From Triglochin maritima (Eukaryota > Streptophyta > Magnoliopsida > Alismatales > Juncaginaceae), in assembly GCA_963682175.1 (NCBI GenBank), contig OY821782.1, forward strand, positions 30,897,741 to 30,961,740: 64,000 nt of DNA. The letters are read 5' to 3'. The notes under the pieces are model-generated. The model was not told where the DNA came from. It searched no databases and saw only the letters and a list, made by a program, of their open reading frames with translations. Below are positions 1 through 8,865 of this stretch, one piece after another. Every line of letters begins with the position of its first letter. The first letter of the stretch is position 1. The translations under genes and the position numbers were made by a program.

Positions 1-457
1 ATCGGTTGAACAAAAATGGTCATGTAAAAACTCTAAATCTACTGAAACCGGTCGAACAAAAGGTCCAATCGGTCGAACGTTTTCGGACAGGATTTAAGGT
101 TTAGTTTTAGTGATTTTCCGACTATGTTTTGGATGACATATCGAAGTCCGATTGATCTGAAATTTTGTGTGTGACTTCTCTAAGGAACCTAGTGTGTGAA
201 TACATGGATATTATCTTAAGTTATGCTCAATTCACATATGTTCCTAAGACTCAAAGAAAAGTAAAATACATGTCTTCAATCCAGCTTGATTACATGTCTT
301 GACTTGATTTTTCTTCTTTCTTGAGTCTTGATCACCTGTAGATGTTAGCAAAATACAACATATATACCATTATACTACATGTGCTAATCTACATGTCCTA
401 ATTAAGATTAGGTTGAATTACATCATCAAAATATGGATTAAGGCCAAAAAGTCAACA
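1..457 (-). repeat. 3' LTR (partial) of gag-only Copia element A
   Basis: This is the 5' part (U3 side, minus-strand reading) of an LTR whose other end lies left of the window. It aligns by eye with 3900-4258 and 7260-7627, including the shared phrases around 'cttctctaaggaacctagtg'. The LTR boundary is 'caaca' at 457, followed at once by a pyrimidine run which, read on the minus strand, is a polypurine tract. Half-sites of the GGTCGACC palindrome (ggtcgaac) are visible at 50-80. Confidence 0.8.
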
Positions 458-476
458 ATCTCCCCTTTTTTTATGA
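458..476 (-). other. Polypurine tract of element A
   Basis: On the minus strand this reads as an A/G run (AAAAAAGGGGAGAT) abutting the LTR that begins TGTTGA. This is the expected plus-strand priming site of an LTR retrotransposon. The same arrangement is at 4259-4276. Confidence 0.75.
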
Positions 477-1178
477 TGGCAACCTATATCTTAAACTAAC
501 TTAATACTTGAAATATTTTATGCAAACTATGCTTCAAATGTTTCATTAAATCTATTGCATAGTTTTTCTTGACAATTTCATGCATATTTCAAGTTACCCT
601 AATCTATTACTTCTCCCCCTTTGACATCCATCAAAAACAATAATCAATGTAAGATATGAAATGAAATTTCTCCCTCATTGACAATTATATAACTATTCAA
701 GTTCAAATAGGATGTCATTTGTAATGAAGTTGCTCCCCTTAAATTTTGCACTTCATTATTCTAATAAAAGATATAACATTTAAGCTCCCCCTATCAATAA
801 GGCTACATGAAAACTATGAGCATGATTCAAGTTAAGTTCATTTAAGTTTCAACTTAAGCCTTATTCTAACATCCATTTAAAATTTGACATTTAAAATTAA
901 TGGACGTGATAAATGATTTGCAATGAATAGGGTATATGATTTGCAATGAATTAAACTCTAAATGTATGACATTTAAGCACATAAACTAGGCTAGAGCTAA
1001 TTTAACATGAATTGTAGATGATAGAAATTTATACCAACTTGAGTCTTGAATTAGCTCCAATCTTGACTTGGTGATGCAACCGGATTCGAATTCGATGCTT
1101 TGGCTCGCCCGGTCACCACCAATATCCTCCTCAAGCTCCTATAAGTGTAGATTTAGGTACCCAAACAACTTTGGGTCC

Positions 1179-2177
1179 TTAAATGTTAGTTTTGGGAACC
1201 CAAACCATTTTGGTTTTAGGAGCCCACACACTTGAGGAACTATGGTTAATGAACATATGCTTGTCATTTAGTGTAGTGTGAGATACATGGTTTTTCAATT
1301 TTGAATTGTAACCTAAACCATGTTTTTGCAAGGATTGCCTTTGACTACCTAATAGCATGTTAAGCATCTTAGTTCCATTAGTGAATCTTTCTAAATCTTT
1401 TCTTAATTGCACATTGCAAGCTTGAAGATCTAGTTGTTCACAATCTATAGGTGTTGCTTTTAATTTATCAAAATTTGATGCAAAGTTTTCTAGTTTAGCA
1501 ACCACCTCATTCTTCTCATTCATGCATGTTTCAATTTGGCTTTGGAGATCTTTGATTAACTTTCTAACACTCTTGTTTTTATCACAAATGATCTCATATT
1601 GTTTAACTAAGTCATGAAATGCATTTTCAAGCTCATCATGTGTATAAGTTTCTTCATTAACACTAGAATGTGAGCTATCACTATAATATGACTTAGTTGA
1701 GCATGAATTACTAGAGTAAGAGTTAGATTCTACCTCACTTCCTTCATCTTGAATGGCCATGTAGCACATGTGTGCATATTCTTTTGTTGATGAAGGCGTG
1801 GTTGATTTGGATGACGATGAAGACGATGAATCGTCCCATGTAGCCTTGTGAGCTTCCAACCTCTTCTCTTTTCTCCTACTCTTCTCCTTTTCTCTCCTTC
1901 TCTCCCTCCTCTCATTTTTCTTCTCCTTCTCTTTTCTCTCATTTCCACTCTCTTCCTTCTCCTTCTTTTCTCTCTTTTCACTCCTTCTACCTCTTCTTTC
2001 ATTCTTTTCTTCTTTATCCTTCTTGAGGTATTTGAAGAAGTCTTTTGCTAGGACTTCAATGTCCTCATCTTCTACACTCTTCCTCGGTTGGTCAATGTTT
2101 GCATGTAATCCCAAGGTGTGTTTGTTCTTGGAGGCTTCCTTCTCCTTTCGATGGTTGATTTGGAGTTCATATGCCAT
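1179..2177 (-). pseudogene. Copia gag, C-terminal part (coiled-coil tail), element A
   Basis: This open frame continues the gag protein after a frameshift within 2072-2177. It opens with a very Lys/Glu/Arg-rich stretch (roughly residues 40-108), followed by ATWDDSSSSSSS, an acidic/serine segment, and a long heptad-like coiled coil (about residues 180-270). It ends with a WxPK-type tail (VWVPKTNI). In Copia gags the CCHC zinc knuckle normally sits just before the ATW-acidic region. No cysteine knuckle exists here and the charged run occupies its place. It is probably a structural or assembly protein that is no longer intact, given the frame break. Confidence 0.65.
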
Positions 2178-2887
2178 GAGATTTCCAACGAGTTCATCTT
2201 TAATTTTGAAAGATCGTGCGCCTCTTCAATTGCGACGACTTTATCTTCCCAATCGATGCTAAGTGACCGGAGGAACTTCCTTGTCATCTCTCCTTCATTG
2301 ATTTTTCTTCCAAGAACCAAAAGAGAGTTAGTGATATAGGTGAAGCGAGTGTTCATTTCGCTTATGTTTTCACCGATTTGCATAGAAAAAATCTCATATT
2401 TATGCATGAGGAGACTAATGCGAGTTTCCTTAGTTTTGCTATCCCCCTCATGATGCATTTGCAATCTATGCCAAATCTCATATGCACTAACACAGCCTCT
2501 AATCCTATTATATTCACTCTCATTTAACCCACAATATAGAATATTCATAATTTTTGAGTTCATCTCAATTTCTTTCATTTTGGGCCTTGTGAGTGAATCT
2601 AATTCATCTTCATTTGGGGGTGTGTATGGATTTTGGAGAAACATCCAATACTTAAGGTCATTTGAAATTAGGAATATTTTCATCCTATTCTTCCAATAAT
2701 CATAATTTGACCCATTTAGCAAAGGGGGTCGAGTTGTGCATAATCCCTCTACGTGATTAGATGTACTAGTCATGCTAAAAATACGATTAAGTATGCAATA
2801 TAGCGCACAAGGCTCTGATACCAAATTATTTCCATCAAAATATGGTGCTTTACATGATTCACTAGGTGTGGATGCATTAAGAGTCAT
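2072..2887 (-). pseudogene. Chimeric Copia gag, N-terminal part (UBN2-type), element A
   Basis: The frame begins with a short leader peptide almost identical to the start of the element B gag (MxLNASTPSESCK.PYFDGNN). After about 22 residues it switches to an unrelated sequence whose DNA is a second primer binding site (2811-2823). A new Met then starts a second gag N-terminus (MTSTSNHVEGLCTTRPPLLNGSNYDYWK). The rest (about residues 60-240) has the UBN2/gag_pre-integrase-like pattern of plant Copia gags, including a YDYW-type start, IWHRL and ISEMNTRFTYI. The C-terminus runs into a different frame near 2100. It looks like the product of a template switch between two Copia RNAs. Confidence 0.7.
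2811..2823 (-). other. Internal (second) tRNA-iMet primer binding site inside gag
   Basis: The plus strand reads ggctctgatacca, the 3' end of plant initiator tRNA-Met, so the minus strand carries TGGTATCAGAGCC. It is 101 bp inside the element relative to the functional-position copy at 2924-2936 and lies within the gag reading frame. It marks the junction of the chimera. Confidence 0.85.
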
Positions 2888-2923
2888 GTTAATTTATCGG
2901 TTAAGAACAAAATTAACGAACGA

Positions 2924-2936
2924 GGCTCTGATACCA
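2924..2936 (-). other. Primer binding site, tRNA-iMet, element A
   Basis: The minus strand reads TGGTATCAGAGCC, two bases from the LTR end at 2939. It is complementary to the 3' end of initiator tRNA-Met, the usual Copia primer in plants. Confidence 0.9.
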
Positions 2937-3255
2937 AATGTAGGATCGACGTGGGTTGGGTTTAATCCAATCACTTTTAAACTAATTACCTACTCGTTTA
3001 GTCGATCGAGTTATAAGCAGCGGAATTTAAACAACTAAACGAGCAAGTAAGAAATAAGCAAACCACAATGGACGCCGGGGTTTTTTACATAGGTTCGGCC
3101 CCGCCTACGTCCTCTCTTGCAAGCCCCTCTCGAATCCCCGTTCGAGCTCCTCTTGCGTCTTCACTATGCTTCCCTGTTCCGGGCTGGGAGCTTTGAGGAT
3201 TGAAATTGGACAATTGGAAGTTGGAGAGTTGTGTTAACAACATGTCTTGATCCTC

Positions 3256-3263
3256 TATTTATA
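3256..3263 (-). promoter_or_regulatory. LTR TATA box
   Basis: The minus strand reads TATAAATA followed by GAGGATC. It lies 97 bp downstream of the nearest GGTCGACC palindrome (3360-3367), in the correct orientation for gag transcription. Confidence 0.65.
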
Positions 3264-3359
3264 AGCTCCTAAAGATTTCTACCCGTTTGGACAAGATTTG
3301 ATTGGGTTTTGTGCAAGATACACAAAGCAGAAAATCAGGCTGCAAATTTGTCCAGAACC

Positions 3360-3880
3360 GGTCGACCGAAACTACTAAACCGGTCGACCGTTCACTTGAT
3401 TTCATGGAGAACGGTCGAACAAATAAATATTCGGTCGGACAAACGAGCTAGAACTTAACTCTACTTAAGTTAATCGGTCGAACCAAAGTATGGGGCGGTC
3501 GACCGTTAAGGGGATTCGGTAGAGACAAAGGTGCAACGGTCGAACGAAGAATGAGTCGACCGATAGCAGGGAATTTGGTTTCTTGAAGAAATATTCAACT
3601 GGTCGACCGAAACAAGGTCGTCGTTCGACCGGTTACCGAATTTATTTTGGGGTTAAGTTTGTTTTATACGAATACAGCCGTTATAGGAATACGATAAGGA
3701 AAACGGTCATATTAAAATCCAGGATCGGTCGACCGAAAAGGTAGAACCGGTCGACCGGTAGAGTTCGGTAAAATCACTGTGGAGAGTATGTTATAAACCG
3801 GTCGACCGGTAGAGTTCGGTAAAATCACTGTGGAGAGTCTGTTATAAACCGGTCGAACTGAGAACTGGTTCGGTCGACCG
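3360..3880. repeat. GGTCGACC palindrome tract in Copia LTR
   Basis: About eight full GGTCGACC octamers, usually extended to CGGTCGACCG, plus several half-sites (CGGTCGAAC, GTTCGACCG) lie in about 520 bp of U3, directly upstream of the TATA box at 3256. Spacing is irregular. See the finding on this motif. Confidence 0.85.
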
Positions 3881-4258
3881 GTTCACACAGGAATTCTGGG
3901 TTTAGGTTTTAAGTGATTTCCGACTAAGGTTTGGGTGATCTAATGAAGTCCAAATAAGGTGAAATTTTGTGTGTGACTTCTCTAAGGAACCTAGTGTGTA
4001 TGTGATAAGTTTTTAGCTCTTGTATGGTCAATTTACACATGTTCCTAAGACTCAAAATAAAATCAAGATTACAAGTCTTCATATAGCTTTATTACAAATC
4101 TTGACTTGATTTCCTTCCTTCCATGAGTCTTGATCACCTGTAGAGGTTAGCACATGCAATATATATGCAATGCAATATGTGTGCTACTCTACATTACTTA
4201 TGATTAAGATTAGGTTGATTAAATCATCAAAACAATGATTAAGGCCAAAAGACCAACA

Positions 4259-4276
4259 ATCTCCCCCTTTTTGATG
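4259..4276 (-). other. Polypurine tract of element B
   Basis: The minus strand reads AAAAAGGGGGAGAT directly before the LTR start TGTTGG. This defines the 3' end of the internal region of element B. Confidence 0.8.
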
Positions 4277-4898
4277 ATGGCAACCTATATCTTAATACTT
4301 GAAAATTTTAAATGTAAACTATGCATATAAATGCTCCCCCTATGGATGTGCATAGTTTTTGTTCAATATTAACCAATTTTCATGTAACTCCCCCTTTTCA
4401 AGTAACCCCCCTTTAATTATCTCTCCCCTTTTGACATCCATCAAAAACAAAAAAAATTATGACTTTAAGCATAAAATTTGGATGTCTTGTAATGAAGTTG
4501 CTCCCCCTAAATTTTGCACTTCATTACTCTAATAAAAGATTTAACATTTAAGCTCCCCCTATCAATAAGGCTAGATGGAAACTATGAGTATGATTCAAGT
4601 TAAGTTCATTTAAGTTTCTACTCAAGCCTTATTCTAACATCCATTTAAAATTTGACATTTATAATCAATGGATGTGATATATGATTTGCAATGAATAGGG
4701 TTAATGATTTGCAATGAATTAAACTTCTAAAGATATGACAATTAAGCATATAGACTAGATTAGAGCTAAATTTTCAGAAATTTCAAAGATAGAAATTTAT
4801 ACCAAACTTGAATCTTGAATAGCTCCAATCTTGACTTGGTGATGCAACCGGATTCGAATTCGACGCTTTGGCTCACCCGGTCACCACCAATCTCCTCC

Positions 4899-5117
4899 TC
4901 AAGCTCCTACAAGTGTAGACTTTGGTACCCATTTTTTCTTGGGTCCATTAAGTTTAGCTTTTGGTACCCAAATCCAAGTTGATTTTGGTACCTCTACACT
5001 TACTTTCTTTTTCATGGCAAAATTATGTTTAACATTAATTTGAATAGGAAAGTTTTTAACATAATAATTACTTGTGGCCATGTGTGAAATTATGCAATTT
5101 ATTTGACAAATTTTCAT
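4899..5117 (-). pseudogene. Gag C-terminal end of element B in a shifted frame
   Basis: A 72-residue frame overlaps the end of the main gag frame. It carries basic clusters and a repeated WVPK motif (IWVPKAKL, KWVPKSTL) near its end, like the VWVPK tail of element A. In Copia polyproteins this motif lies shortly before protease. Here translation stops right after it, so pol has been removed near the gag/protease border. The frame change relative to 5068-6066 suggests a small indel around 5070-5117. Confidence 0.5.
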
Positions 5118-6066
5118 TTAAGGCATTAAGTTCACTATTTTTAGTTGCTAGAGATTCATTTAAGCAATTTAGATTTTTAATCATAGAATTATGCTTTTCA
5201 TTCATGTTAAGCATGTGAATCTCTAAATTTGCAACCTTTTCATTCATGCAATTCAAGTCATGTAATAATTGATTGCCTTCTAAAAGAGATTTATCAAGTT
5301 TAATAAGCAAGTCATTAGTATCAATTTCTAGCATATGACTATCAATTGCATGAGATGAGGTATTTTTAACATTTAAATTTTCTTCCTTCAAGCATGCATT
5401 CTCTAAAGTTAGAACTTCAATTTTATCAAGCAAATCAACTTTATCATCTAAGATAGATGCATTTTGACATTTAAGATCATGGATTTGCTCATTTGCTACT
5501 TGATTAGTCTTGTGAAGTTCTTTATATTTTTCAAATAATCTTTGAAATGCATTTTGTAGTTCATTAAAATCATGGGCATTATCTTTTGAACTACTACTTG
5601 AAGAAGAGCTAGAAGATACATCATCTTCACTTTCTCCATCGGATGAGCTTGATGATGATGAAGATGTTGAGTTAATCTCCATTTTCTTTGCTTGAGCTAC
5701 ATCCTTCGGATTTGCTTCTCCCTTCTTCCCGGTTGGTGAATCTCCTTCACCATAACTCCTTTCTAATGTTTTCCATATTGAATAAGCATTATCACATGAG
5801 GAAAAAACATTAAAAAGTTCATCTCCTAATGCACAAAATATGACATTCATAGCCTTAGCATTTAGGGATGCATTTTTCTCATCTTCTAAACTCCATTTGC
5901 TAATATGACATCTAGGTGATTCATATGGAGTTTGAATAATAAACCACATGTTAATGTTTATGGATTTAATGAATGACATCATTTTACTTTTCCATGAAAC
6001 AAAATTATTTCCATCAAAATATGGTGGTTTACATGATTCACTAGGTGTGGATGCATTAAGAGCCAT
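5068..6066 (-). CDS. Copia-type gag of element B
   Basis: This is a 332-residue frame starting 37 bp inside the primer binding site. Residues about 14-120 match the DUF4219/UBN2 layout of plant Copia gags: PYFDGNNFVSWK, then AKAMNVIFCALGDE, then YSIWKTLERSYGEGD. Two poly-serine/acidic blocks follow (about 130-165), then a continuous coiled coil (about 165-330) rich in Asn, Leu and Glu. No zinc knuckle is present. The likely role is assembly of the virus-like particle from the element's RNA, with enzymes supplied in trans. The frame is open, but its end is out of frame with the conserved WVPK tail. Confidence 0.7.
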   Translation of the reverse strand: MALNASTPSESCKPPYFDGNNFVSWKSKMMSFIKSININMWFIIQTPYESPRCHISKWSLEDEKNASLNAKAMNVIFCALGDELFNVFSSCDNAYSIWKTLERSYGEGDSPTGKKGEANPKDVAQAKKMEINSTSSSSSSSSDGESEDDVSSSSSSSSSSKDNAHDFNELQNAFQRLFEKYKELHKTNQVANEQIHDLKCQNASILDDKVDLLDKIEVLTLENACLKEENLNVKNTSSHAIDSHMLEIDTNDLLIKLDKSLLEGNQLLHDLNCMNEKVANLEIHMLNMNEKHNSMIKNLNCLNESLATKNSELNALNENLSNKLHNFTHGHK

Positions 6067-6102
6067 GTTAATTTATCAGGTAAGAACAAAATTAACGAAC
6101 GA

Positions 6103-6115
6103 GGCTCTGATACCA
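6103..6115 (-). other. Primer binding site, tRNA-iMet, element B
   Basis: The minus strand reads TGGTATCAGAGCC, two bases from the LTR end at 6118. It is identical to the site of element A. Confidence 0.9.
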
Positions 6116-6698
6116 AATGTAGGATCGACGTGGGTCGGGTTTAATCTAATCACTTTGACGCTAATCCCTAACTAATCAAACAATAAACGCAGCGGAAACA
6201 AATTAAAAGCTAGTAGGGAAAAAGACATGCAAACCACAAAGAGACGGGTCGGTTTTTATAGAGGTTCGGCACCCCACCCGGGTCCTAGTCCTCTCTTGCA
6301 AGCTCCGCTCGACTTCGCGAGCTCTGCCTACGACTTCACTATCCGTTCTCCGTTCCGGGCCGGGATACAACGCCTTACAACCGTCAAACTCGCGAACAAC
6401 CCTCGCCGAGCTTGGAATCCTCTTCTCACAATCCGAGAAGGATCACTTCGGGCTCTCACCGAAGTCTATACTCTTGTCTTGGGCTTTCACCAAGACCCTT
6501 GCTCTCTTTACAACAAATGTAACTTGAGTGGGATTCACACTCTAATTGAGCACACTTGAGTTGGATGATGATATGATCACTAAGTGTGGATTTAGGCTTG
6601 TGGAGTGAAATTGGGAGCTTTGAGGATTGAGAGCTTCTCTCTAATGAATTGGACAATTGGAAGTTGGAGAGTTGTGTTAACAATAGGTCTTGATCCTC

Positions 6699-6706
6699 TA
6701 TTTACA
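6699..6706 (-). promoter_or_regulatory. Altered LTR TATA box
   Basis: The plus strand is tatttaca, one change from the TATTTATA seen at 3256-3263. It lies 96 bp from the nearest GGTCGACC (6802-6809), the same spacing as in the sister LTR. Confidence 0.45.
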
Positions 6707-6801
6707 AGCTCCTAAAGATTTCTAGCCATTTGGACAAGATTTAATTGGGTTTTGTGCAAGATACACAAAGCAGAAAATCGGGCTGCAATCTGTCCAGAAC
6801 C

Positions 6802-7248
6802 GGTCGACCGAAACTACTAAACTGGTTGACCGTTCACTTGATTTCAAGGAGAACGGTCGAACAAATAAATATTCGGTCGGACAAACGAGCTAAAACTTAA
6901 CTCTACTTAAGTTAATCGGTCGAACCAAAGTATGAGGCGGTCGACCGTTAAGGGGATTTGGTTGAGACAAAGGTGCAACGGTCGAACGAAGAATGAGTCG
7001 ACCGATAGCAGGGAATTTGGTTTCTTGAAGAAATATTCAACCGGTCGACCGAAACAAGGTCGTCGTTCGACCGGTTACCGAATGTATTTTGGGGTTAAGT
7101 TTGTTTTATACGAATACGACCGTTATAGGAATACGACAAGGAAAACGGTCATATTAAAATCCAGGATCGGTCGACCGGTAGAGTTCGATAAAATCACTAT
7201 GGAGAGTTTGTTATAAACCGGTCGAACTGAGAACTGGTTCGGTCGACC
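6802..7248. repeat. GGTCGACC palindrome tract in Copia LTR
   Basis: About five full GGTCGACC octamers plus half-sites lie in U3 just upstream of the TATA position. It is homologous to 3360-3880, but some sites have decayed (for example ggttgacc near 6830). Confidence 0.85.
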
Positions 7249-7627
7249 GGTTCACACAAGAATTCTGGGTTTAGGTTTTAAGTGATTTCCGACTAAGGTT
7301 TGGGTGATCTAATGAAGTCCAAATAAGGTGAAATTTTGTGTGTGACTTCTCTAAGGAACCTAGTGTGTATGTGATAAGTTTTTAGCTCTTGTATGGTCAA
7401 TTTACACATGTTCCTAAGACTCAAAATAAAATCAAGATTACAAGTCTTCATATAGCTTTATTACAAATCTTGACTTGATTCCCTTCCTTCCATGAGTCTT
7501 GATCACCTGTAGAGGTTAGCACATACAATATATATGCAATGCAATATGTGTGCTACTCTACATTACTTATGATTAAGATTAGGTTGATTAAATCATCAAA
7601 ACAATGATTAAGGCCAAAAAGCCAACA

Positions 7628-7700
7628 CAGGATGCTTCAATAAGGTCATTCCTTCTTGCATTTAGGTCATTTTCTCTTCATTTCTCTTATTTATTGCCAA
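7628..7700. other. Short spacer between LTR array and CACTA element
   Basis: 73 bp of T-rich sequence with no recognisable feature separates the LTR end (7627) from the CACTA terminus (7701). Confidence 0.5.
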
Positions 7701-8304
7701 CACTACAAGAAATTAGGCTTACAACCACGGGAAGTGTATTTGTAGCTGTAGGATTCGTCACTGTTGTGTACAACAGCAACGGATACGAACGAATCAGCCA
7801 CGAATAAATCACGTGGTTGAATCGTTAACCCCAAATTCATAAAAACATACCTGACTCCCCCTCTTCTCTCACCCCAAATCAATCGTTCCCATTCACCCAC
7901 CCTCTTCCCTTACCCTCGCATTTGTTGGTATTTTTGCCGTAATCCATGTTTTGATGATTTAATCAATCTAATCTTAATCACAATCAATTGTAGTGTATAG
8001 CACACATAATGCAATGAAGATATATTGTATTGTGCTAACATCTACTGGTGATTAAGACTCAAGAAGAATAGAATGAAGTCAATACATGTAATCAAAGTTA
8101 TTTGAAGACATGTAATTTTACTTTATTTTAAGTCTTAGAAACTTGTGTAAACTTGAGCATACAAGAGTTAAAACTTACTCACATACACACTAGATTCCTT
8201 GAAGAAGTCACACACAATATTTCATATCAATTGGACTTCAATAGATCACCCAAACCTTAGCTGGAAAATCACCTAAACTAAAACCCAGATATCTTGTTCC
8301 AATC

Positions 8305-8761
8305 GGTCGACCAAACCTGTTCTCTGTTCGACCGATTATAACAGACTCTCTAAGTGTATATTCCTTGTTTAACCAGTCGACCGCTTTTGATTTTTCGGTC
8401 AACCGTTCTCGAATTTTTCGGGTGACCGTTTTCTTTGTCGTATTATACAATGGCCGTATTCGTATAAATCTACCCACTTCCAAAATACTATTGGCCACTG
8501 GTTGAATGTTGACCTTAGAACAGTCGACTGGATGAAGACTCTTCCAGTTCTCAAAACTTCTTGGTTTCGGTCGATACACCTCTCGTTCGACCGATTGAGC
8601 TTTACCCTAGCCAAAACCCGTAGATCGGTCGACCGAACCTTGACCTGGTTCAGCCGATGACTTAAGTCATAGGCTTATTGGTTTGACCGAAGATTAAACT
8701 TGTTCGAACATTTCCTCACTAACAAGGAAACAGTCGACCGAGTACCTCAATTCGGTCGACC
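8305..8761. repeat. GGTCGACC palindrome tract in solo LTR
   Basis: Three full GGTCGACC sites (near 8305, 8625 and 8754) and many half-sites (gttcgaccg, cagtcgaccg). The last full site ends 97 bp before the TATA box at 8858, the same spacing as in the other LTRs of this family. Confidence 0.8.
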
Positions 8762-8857
8762 GTTTGGGGACACAATTGCAGATCTTCATTTCTATTTTAT
8801 GTATCTTACACACAAATCAATCAATTCATCCCCAAAGGCTATAAAACTTTAGGAGTC

Positions 8858-8865
8858 TATAAATA
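8858..8865 (+). promoter_or_regulatory. LTR TATA box
   Basis: TATAAATA within gtctataaatagatg, on the sense strand of the solo LTR. Confidence 0.65.

Larger units (their letters stand above)
458..2938 (-). mobile_element. Internal region of non-autonomous gag-only Copia retrotransposon A (TR-GAG type)
   Basis: The segment lies between two LTRs, with a primer binding site at its 5' end (2924-2936) and a polypurine tract at its 3' end (458-476). It has room only for a gag-like protein. No protease, integrase, reverse transcriptase or RNase H motif is seen. About 720 bp of non-coding tail (458-1178) resembles the tail of element B (4259-4900), including the stretch 'gatgcaaccggattcgaatt'. This fits the published description of plant terminal-repeat elements with a GAG domain, which must borrow enzymes from an autonomous Copia relative. 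The assignment to that class is inferred from structure. Confidence 0.8.
2939..4258 (-). repeat. LTR shared by gag-only elements A (5' LTR) and B (3' LTR)
   Basis: This LTR is 1320 bp and reads TGTTGG...CCTACA on the minus strand. Its low side abuts the primer binding site of element A and its high side abuts the polypurine tract of element B, so one LTR serves both elements. Compared with the LTR at 6118-7627 it lacks about 250 bp of the transcribed region (near 3190). It carries one extra copy of a unit of about 60 bp containing the GGTCGACC motif (3733-3845). Confidence 0.85.
4259..6117 (-). mobile_element. Internal region of non-autonomous gag-only Copia retrotransposon B
   Basis: This is an 1859-bp interior between the LTRs at 2939-4258 and 6118-7627. 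It contains a gag frame, a short C-terminal frame and a non-coding tail, and nothing of pol. The primer binding site is at 6103-6115 and the polypurine tract at 4259-4276. Its leader and tail are shared with element A, but the central gag is a different sequence type, so A and B are related yet distinct members. Confidence 0.8.
6118..7627 (-). repeat. 5' LTR of gag-only Copia element B
   Basis: This LTR is 1510 bp and begins and ends like the shared LTR (tgtaggatcgacg...gccaaca). It retains the transcribed-region segment of about 250 bp that 2939-4258 has lost. The usual TATA position reads TATTTACA (6699-6706) instead of TATTTATA, so the promoter may be weakened. The right flank from 7628 is unrelated DNA. 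The left end of the array is outside the window, so no target-site duplication can be checked. Confidence 0.85.
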
